Positions 56,895-64,000 of a stretch of 64,000 nt of DNA are shown piece by piece. The stretch lies in contig CM046836.1 of assembly GCA_025618425.1 (NCBI GenBank), positions 26,535,087 through 26,599,086 on the forward strand, written 5' to 3'. Both the position numbers and the translations under genes were made by a program. The notes beneath the pieces are model-generated. The model had not been told where the DNA came from, did no database searches, and was given only the letters and a program-made list of their open reading frames with translations. This stretch comes from Heliocidaris tuberculata (lineage: Eukaryota; Echinodermata; Echinoidea; Camarodonta; Echinometridae). How positions within the stretch are numbered: position 1 is the stretch's first letter; every line of letters starts with the position of its first letter.

Positions 56895-59800
56895 TAAATA
56901 CAAAGTCCACGTGTTGGTAGAATATCAAAAAAATAAACTATTAGAAATGTCATGCTTTTATCCAACTTCTTTATTTCCTCACGAATTTTCGACGGCACTC
57001 ACACCGTCTTTATCACTTATTGGCGTCAATAAAACCCGTAGTATATTCAGCTACGTCCTGAGTCTTGGCCTATTTCATTTCTTTAATTTATCCAACCAAG
57101 ACGTCCCATCATGTTGTGTTTTAGCCAAATTCTTACAATTATATATATATTTAGTCAATGTGGAAGAATATAATATGAGAAATGTTTCCTGAAAAGGACT
57201 GCTCTTTAAATGCCCTGATATTCGAAAGTGGACAAGGAGGAGCTATGAAGTTTGGACCACACTGTTAAGACCACAATACATGTTTGTGCAGTCCCACATT
57301 TTTGTGTGTTCATTGCATGCGATTTTCACCACAATAGTTAGTTTCTGTGCAATTTGATGATTTTAAATCCTCAAAATACATAAAATTTTACTTTCATGAA
57401 CTACAGGATCTACCTTTCTTAAGTTAATTTTCTTTCACATTGCAATCGCATGAACAAACTGCCATACCGGCACCTAGTGATGACGTAAGTCTGTTAAAAA
57501 CCGACGAAGGGTGACAATTTGGAACAGTTTGACGGCTGGATAAAGTGCAAGAGTTCACGCTCATCCCTCTAACGGAAGATGGGCCTGATCGTGTGATGTA
57601 CCTGGTTATAACATCCTTTAGCCGAGGATGGTAGGGGCTATGATAATAAGACATCGGATGACTTGTGAGCTATATATAGTCAGAATCAGGTCCGCTTTAG
57701 AGAGGTGTTTAGGGAGATGAGTTCATTTTCATATATTTTGAGATATGAAAACGCGGAGTTCAATCAAACACTGTGAATATTGCCAGTATAGGTTGCAAGG
57801 AATTGCCAGTAGTAATATTGCGGTATGGGTAATATAAAAGTATAAATGTTGTAATTTAAACACCACTTTCTGCGTAGAACCTCTGCGTGTTACGAACATA
57901 TATCTATTGTATCATTTTACATCAGTGAGATTTCTATATCGGATAACCCCAGAACAAGCTTTAAGGTTGTCAAATACAAATTTTGTTTTGGAAGTAGGCC
58001 TATATAATTTAAATTAATTGCTTAAACAGGTTTATTCTAGAATGATCCTCTTTAATGTTATAATCCACTATGAGTTTTGGAGACAAGGAATAATGGCGAT
58101 TTTTCAAATATAGAAATCTCACCATCATACGCATGATGGGACACTTTTGAAAATGTTATTTATATCACATGATTATTTATCATGATCATTTCTTGATTGG
58201 ACTAGAAAAGTGGCACAAATGCAACAAAATATGAAGAATAAACTGGTTAATTAATTTAGAAATAAAAAGAAGGTGAAAAGCAGATGCTGCAAGTGGCATG
58301 ACTGGCCAGGAATGACAAATTCAATTATAGTTCTGTTTGGAAGTATGATAATAATAATATTAAAAGACTATAAGTATCATGGCCAGCTTCCCAAACAGCT
58401 CGATAAAGTTATTTCATTATGTGTATAAACGAAATATTAAAAGAACTGATTTCTTCATATTAATTTTCAGCTATGCCCATGGATATTCTACCGAACCTGA
58501 TATAACGAATATGGGCGGAAGCTCAAGTTATATCATTGACACTGGTGACACGGCTAGATGAGCAAATTTACACTTTGCAATGTAAAACAATTTGCTTTCA
58601 TTTCGTGTGTAGTCTTCATTCAAGACATACTATAACTCTGTCTATACATTTTAGTAATCTCAAAGATCTTGTAGTCACTGACAAGAATTCAGAGTAGCCT
58701 TTTCCTTTCTTTCTCACGTTAGGGAGAGAGAGCGGGGTGGGGGCAGCCCAAGCAAATCCCCCACATATTAAACATGAATAGTATAAAGTTAAACTAGCAA
58801 TATCCGCAATATTGCTGTCAACAAAATTGTAGATATAATTACATTACTTATACGACTGTGGCTACGCTTCTACCGACGAGCGAATACTAGGAAACTTTTA
58901 CGACCATATTTATTTCCATTCTGGCTCATAAGTTTCCACCAAGTTCTTTGACTTAATCTGTTAATTTACCCATTTTTAAATCATCGTGTTCCAAATGGCC
59001 TTGCCATTTGTCTTTTATGAAGAAGCTTCCGAAAATGCAAGGCCTGGCTTGAAGACTATTCACTTTCAAGTTCCACGGAAACTCAAGGCTGATTAAAAGC
59101 TGTGAAGAAAATATGACGTCAAATATTAGCTGGCGACGATTGACGCAATTCTAAGATTTCCAACCCGAATCAGAGGACTGCCCCTTAGAGTGTCTATTAA
59201 CATGTGTTTGATACACATGTGTACATGGATAAAGCTAATTCGATATGAAATGCTTCATTGAGAATGCCGCTTGTAATGCGGCAAAAGGTGCGAAAATAGT
59301 TCCCTCAAATTCTTTTGAATTTCATTCCTCTGGTATACTTTAACTCGTTTATTGGAATGGAAAACCGACTTCAAAGTTCATGTTTCATCATAGCTTGCAG
59401 GGTGTATCTTGATTTATCACAGATGTAAAATGTTTGGGTTGTTTTTCATTATTGCGTTCATTCTTTGATAAAACTTTTGCGGGCCTACCAACATCTTTCG
59501 TCATGTTCATATCACAAGGATGTACACATTTGAGTTGACCCTTTTTTTCTACAGCTGGTAAACTCTAGTCTTCTCTTCTCTCTCGTAGCTTCAGTTTTTC
59601 ATAACCATGTACGCACCTTAAAATCATTGGATATGGCCACTATTATTTTGTTGTTGTTGTTGTGTGCAAACGTGTTTTTTCCGCCGTATTTGAATCTGAT
59701 TGGCTTTTATACGGTCACGTGGTGATTAAAGGCCCTCCCTACCCTATTCTATGATGTATGGACGCATCGATGGCATCCATGCTCTATCCATGTCGCGCCA

Positions 59801-60226
59801 TTCTCTTCCATGCCTGGTTTACCCGATAGTTCCAACTGGATGAAGGGTGCATTAAGACAGGAAACGTATGGAAAAAATTAACCTCTTTCTTACCCGTGTA
59901 AACCATACCATTTCTCAATACACGATAAAGTTCAAGGTCTTATAACCCTTTCCAGACCGACCTCGGATAGAGAAACTTTGATCTTTTGAAGTGCCCCTAT
60001 TCGCCACTCTTGGTCTTTTTTTTTATTACGGTACTTTATCTTTTCCCCCTTTCATTTATTTTTACTCAAGCAATCGACTGAGATTGCAATATGACAGAAT
60101 AACAAAGGTTTTGTTTATTTTCTAATTCTCATATTTTTCAGATCAAGCTTAAACAAGATGGAAATTATGTTTAGATACACCCCTGGTCCGCAGCCACGCC
60201 CCGTCTCCGCCCCCTTATTCCCCCCC

Positions 60227-60236
<10 letters not shown>
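55031..60236. other. No gene seen over 5.2 kb
   Basis: Unique AT-rich sequence with a C-run at 55717-55732 preceded by a G-rich stretch, an (AT)n(GT)n tract at 56846-56893, and (TTG)n near 59650. One possible terminal exon at 58471-58561 (plus) is too weak to call. Confidence 0.45.
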
Positions 60237-60259
<23 letters not shown>

Positions 60260-61020
60260 CCTCTCACTCTCTACTATCTAAGTCATCATTTCTTTCATGC
60301 TAGTTTCACAAATCTCTTTTTTCCAGAACGACATGAGGCAGAGATGTGTCTCTATTTTAAAATGTCCCTAAGCCCCAATTAGGCTGTAATTTTCTGTGTC
60401 TTCTGATCTCTCTGTTTTTCGTCAAGAGATGGATTCAAAATTACCTTCTAGTAGTCCTGTCTATTAAAACGAAATAAGAAACTTTGGTAGTTGGCCAAGT
60501 TAAGATTTTTTTTAAGGGTCTTTTAACATTTTCCAGACCAATTCGTAGACAGAAGCTATTATCAGTTATGTTTTTCGTGCCCTTAGCCATGATACTCATC
60601 GTCTTTATCTCACCATTTATCCTTCTTTCAAATTCAAGCAATTAAGGCGAATTACAGAATGTCCATCTAGGGATGTATTACATGATTTTTTTTTTCTTTA
60701 CTTTGCTTTTCCAAGGTTCGATAATTATTTCCAGATCTTCTTTCGACGCCTGTGTTTGTAAGCGCCGGGAGCCGCAATTTTATGCCCTCCTCTTCTTTCA
60801 TTTTCTCTTTCGACAACAGACAAGTAGAGGAAATAAAAATCATTTGTTGTTGTCCAACTCAAGATTTTTTCATTGCAACAGAGGCGTGTCCTTATTTGAT
60901 TGAGTACCCACAACAACAGACTTCACACTGGTTCTCTCTCTCTCTCTCTCCCTCTCTCTCTCTCTCCCCCCCTCTCTCTCCCCCCCCTCTCCTCTCCCCC
61001 CCCTATCTCTCTCCCACCAT
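60237..61020. repeat. Two C-run/(CT)n tracts
   Basis: C-run at about 60220-60236 then (CT)n to about 60275; a second (CT)n with C-runs at 60935-61020. The sequence between them has no recognisable gene. Confidence 0.85.
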
Positions 61021-62887
61021 TGCCTTCCCCTCGATCCCACCCCCTCTTTGATTCTGCATTCTTGAGTATGTCGTAGGTTAATTCCTTATTTTTCTGTAGT
61101 TATCTGTCTCGCTTTTTTCTGTATATCTCTGTCATTCTGTGCGCGACTATCTTTTTCGAAGCAATGGTGATGCATCAGTCATGTCAATCAGACGATTAAT
61201 ATTAAGTTGTGCGGCATCTTGCATTAAGGTTGTAAACCACATGGACATGCAATTTTTATACAAATCCGTTGTCAACTCTCACTACGCACTTCTGATTGGT
61301 TGAAAGTTACGTTGTGTTTTCTATTTGGAGTTTCGACCTTACAGTAGCACCAAAAAGGCTTTCCATTGCCGGGCTTTTCTTGAAGTTATTGGATATAACG
61401 AATCTGAGCCGTCTTATTTGTTTTATCTCCTGAAGATGAATGCATGTATCATCAAATGAGAGACGGCCAGAATGTAAATTGATTTCCGACGTGCTACAGG
61501 TAGTGATAAACCCTACGCACAAAACTCTGTGCGTGAATGTGTAAAACCAAACCCTTGCGGCATTGCAGTCCGCGAGCTACCCGGTGGGTGTGGATGCCAT
61601 TGAGCTATAGCCTCGAATTCGATTTTCTTTCACAAATTTACGTTAAAATTCACCAGGAAGTCACGGACGGAACATCACAATATCTAGCACATAGATCTCT
61701 TTTGACACAAATGGAGCAATATGAGAATAATTATATTCCACAGGTATATTTCCCATTTCCTTTTAGTTACAAGAAAAACTAGTATCTTTAACTTAAGCTT
61801 GTGTCCCTCCGGCATTGCTTATCAAAAGGTATTAATTTACGCACCAGATCCTGCAAATGGCATAAAAATAATACAGCAGTTGTCGTATTGCTTTAAACTC
61901 AACTGAATGGGATGACGACTTATCTTAATACTGAGATAGGGTGTCGGAATGGAAAATATTTGGAAATAGCTCGGACTGTTAGAGATAGAAGAAGGGGAAA
62001 CCCCCTTCATATTTGGCCTGCAGGGACTGACGTCATCAGGCTTTTAAATACGTCATACAGGTAGTCACGTGTGTGTGTCAGCGTACTGAGCAGTAATGAT
62101 GTTCTACAATATCTAGGCTTGTGTTAGAGAACAACATTTTTTTCGTGTGAAAATGTGGGCTTTGTGGTTTGTAGGTGACAAACACAGTAGAAAATGTACA
62201 CAGTACTTTCCGTTTCTTTCATTATGTTCATAACAAATACTCCGTCTGTGGTAGTTTCTGGTCATGTCGAAATACGTTGTCCTTCTATAGGTGGAAATTG
62301 TCCAGGGTAGTGTTCTCATATAAAGGGAGAGGGATATAATATCCTGGGATGATAGTCAAAGGGATGGCTACTTTAGAATCATAAAAATCGCCACTTATGG
62401 TTCGAGAACAAAGGATGCTAAAACAATTATTACCGCTCATATGAAACGAACCCATTTATGTCAAAATCGTGTGACGTTATACGTGTGAGTCAGAAAAAAT
62501 GTTACACTTTTTAAAATGAGTATTGTTTTAAAAAATTGTGGGATTAACAGAGTATTTTCAGCATGTATGGATAGAGTATATATTCCTTAGTTGTTTGGTA
62601 AAATTTGTTTCATTGTTGCTGTTATGGTTGAGTGCACAACAGCCATTGTTTGAAAGATAGTCAAAACTCATTTGCGCCAAGTGGTATGATTACCTACTGA
62701 AACAGAGACAACAACATTCACACAAACAATGAGCGTAAAGTTTTATATGCGTATGTTTAATCAAGACAAATAAACATGAAAACCAATAAATAAATGGATA
62801 AATAAATAAAGCCAGAAGTCATAATATTCAGTGATCTTCACTGAAAAGTCCTTTTTCATAGTCATTTTGGGCACTTGGACATAGCTT
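61021..62887. other. No gene seen
   Basis: Unique AT-rich DNA. CACTTCTGATTGGTTGAAAG near 61285 resembles the centre of the palindromic MITEs but no arms are visible. An acceptor/donor-bounded frame near 61660-61744 (CACCAG ... CCACAG|GTATAT) is open but unrecognised. Confidence 0.45.
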
Positions 62888-63038
62888 TCAATCTCCCACA
62901 TGGCGTCCGTTTCTCTCGATGCATTTCTGAGCTCGATGGAGCATCGCTGCCATTGGCTCTACGAAGTGTCTGCCTGTCTGCAAGCTGTCTGCAAGTCATC
63001 CAGGTCTGCAGGTGGGCTGCTGTACACCTTGGACTTCA

Positions 63039-63176
63039 GGGGAGTGTTTCATCAAGTGTTTTGTCAGTTACTTTTACTGACAACTGTTATAAGATACTGA
63101 AATCCTTGTATCTGATTGGCTGAGAGCAAATTTGTCAGTAAAAATCACTGACAAGACACTTGATCAAATGCTCCCC
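63039..63176. repeat. Palindromic MITE, GGGGAGTGTTTCATCAAG type
   Basis: Arms GGGGAGTGTTTCATCAAGTG and its near-complement; the centre is TATCTGATTGGCTGAGAG. AGG on both sides (63038-63040, 63177-63179) fits a 3-bp duplication, supported by the transposase codons that meet when it is removed. Sister of 2575-2722 and 12632-12770. Confidence 0.8.
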
Positions 63177-63204
63177 AGGAACCCCAGACGAAGAAGTCCA
63201 TGGG

Positions 63205-63591
63205 CAGGGGCGGATCCAGGATTTCGTATAAGGGGGGGGGGGGGGGCACACAAATGCAGGATTGTAGACTTTGGGAAACTGCTTGGAGGGAGACCCATTT
63301 TTTGGGGGGGTCTCGCCAGCCCTCCAGAAGTCGCTCAGTGGGGGGGGGGGGGGGGGGGGGGACCAAAAAAAAAATTTCGCCAGCCCTCCAAAAGTCGCTC
63401 AGTGGGGGGGGGGGGGTTATGGGGTCCAGTTCCCCCTTCATAATTCTCTGACAAGCAAAAAAAAAAAAGGTTTTCTGGTCAAAAGGGGGGGGGGCACAAT
63501 CGCAAATAGGGGGGGGGCACAATGCTTTGTTTTCTCTCAAAAGGGGGTGGGGCATGGGCCGGGATTGCCCCCCCCCCTAAATCTGCCACTG
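63205..63591. mobile_element. 387-bp hAT MITE, left end CAGGGGCGGATCCAGG
   Basis: CAGGGGCGGATCCAGGATTT at the left and AAATCTGCCACTG at the right, flanked by TCCATGGG on both sides (63197-63204, 63592-63599), a perfect 8-bp duplication. The interior has at least five G- or C-runs and two copies of CGCCAGCCCTCC(A)AAGTCGCTCAGTGG. No coding. It interrupts the transposase relic. Confidence 0.9.
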
Positions 63592-63629
63592 TCCATGGGT
63601 GTAAAGTCTGGAGATCTTGGGGGCCATTC

Positions 63630-64000
63630 CACAGGAGCTGTTCAGCATTAGCTTCAGCAGCCCCTTGCCTGATTTGTAATAACTCAGTGATCATTACAAA
63701 AGGCTTTTTTGCTCATTGTGCATCAAATCCGACAAGGTGTTGTTGATGTTGGCGCAAATGGGTTTTCACCCAGACACATTAACTGATTCCTATCCAGTAA
63801 ATTCATTACTGATTTCCCACATATGTGGTATCAAATAAAACTGGGAGAGTTATTCTATCTAACTGTGGTGCGAGAATTATGATATTTCTATCATATTTGT
63901 AATAATAAGCATTTTAAAAGTGAAAAAAATTTTCTGACTCGCACTGTACTGTCCATGTTCATTGGTATTAATCGTCATTGCGTTTCTTCAATAGAATCAA
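63630..64000. other. No further gene recognised
   Basis: A minus-strand frame (about 63600-63694, IRQGAAEANAEQLLWNG) is open but overlaps the transposase relic in another frame. The remainder is AT-rich. Confidence 0.4.

Larger units (their letters stand above)
62888..63629 (-). pseudogene. Tc1/mariner/IS630-type transposase relic, C-terminal part
   Basis: On the minus strand, 63629-63600 encodes EWPPRSPDFTP, interrupted by the hAT element (63205-63591). It resumes with MDFFVWG, is interrupted by the palindromic MITE (63039-63176), then continues LKSKVYSSPPADLDDLQ, and after a frame change ends AMLHRAQKCIERNGRHVGD and TGA at 62888. WPPRSPDLTPLDFFLWG and the final CIERNGGH motif are typical of one IS630/Tc1/mariner-type group; the Asp in SPD-TP-D would be the third catalytic residue. 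A missing G at the WG codon shifts the frame. The N-terminus and first two acidic residues are not recognised upstream. Confidence 0.7.

Noticed and set aside
58471..58561. Possible terminal exon (YAHGYSTEPDITNMGG ... stop)
   Set aside because: Good acceptor but only 30 codons, no upstream exon and no nearby polyadenylation signal.
61555..61615. Possible tRNA on the minus strand (GCTATAGCTCAATGGCATCC, A-box-like)
   Set aside because: No B box (GGTTCRA) at a suitable distance and no acceptor stem.
63132..63651. Gly/Pro-rich frames of 100-136 codons
   Set aside because: Produced by G- and C-runs of the hAT MITE.

Overview
The window is eukaryotic, intron-bearing, AT-rich, repeat-dense DNA from an animal, most likely an echinoderm such as a sea urchin. 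That is an inference. It rests on an LTR retrotransposon of the Gmr1-like type (Ty3/gypsy with integrase before reverse transcriptase, described from deuterostomes), an L1/Tx1-like LINE, hAT, THAP and OTU-type relics, (ATC)n microsatellites and very frequent poly-G/poly-C runs. No complete host protein-coding gene is visible. The best host-gene traces are a signal-peptide first exon (20167-20242, minus), three possible minus-strand exons with a GC-rich promoter-like block (9264-11285), and a three-exon THAP-like transcription unit (22311-24360, plus).

Layout. 1-7.4 kb holds a LINE tail, a foldback element, a tRNA-derived SINE, a palindromic MITE, copy A of a 1.5-kb dispersed repeat, a 770-bp ATC microsatellite and a TTAA-flanked element with long inverted repeats. 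7.9-9.1 kb is a minus-strand hAT transposase relic (ZMYM1-like) cut by a 474-bp MITE and bordered by another. 11.3-12.5 kb has a G-run element and the 5' end of a second gypsy-type element, truncated by an ATC microsatellite. 14.3-18.6 kb has two LINE fragments; the larger is split by a 646-bp MITE. 25.1-26.7 kb is a non-autonomous hAT element with a perfect 8-bp target duplication. 27.8-29.4 kb is copy B of the dispersed repeat.

33.3-45.1 kb is the centrepiece: a decayed Gmr1-like element with gag (SAP-like N-terminus, SCAN-like capsid region, zinc knuckle), protease remnant, integrase, reverse transcriptase, RNase H, polypurine tract and 3' LTR. Its integrase zinc finger is split by a 5.8-kb TG...CA insertion flanked by GGAA. 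That insertion holds a 5.0-kb terminal-inverted-repeat element, which holds a 2.4-kb inverted-repeat element, which holds a 988-bp hAT element: five levels of nesting.

45.1-46.1 kb is a 350-bp tandem repeat. 46.8-62.8 kb is comparatively quiet (microsatellites, a 99-bp duplication, one MITE built around a TTAGGG-containing minisatellite). 62.9-63.6 kb is a minus-strand Tc1/mariner/IS630-type transposase relic, itself cut by a palindromic MITE and by a third 8-bp-TSD hAT element.

The recurring themes are small palindromic MITEs that share a central ATTGG core, and hAT-type elements that carry G-runs just inside their ends. The latter account for many of the homopolymer tracts.
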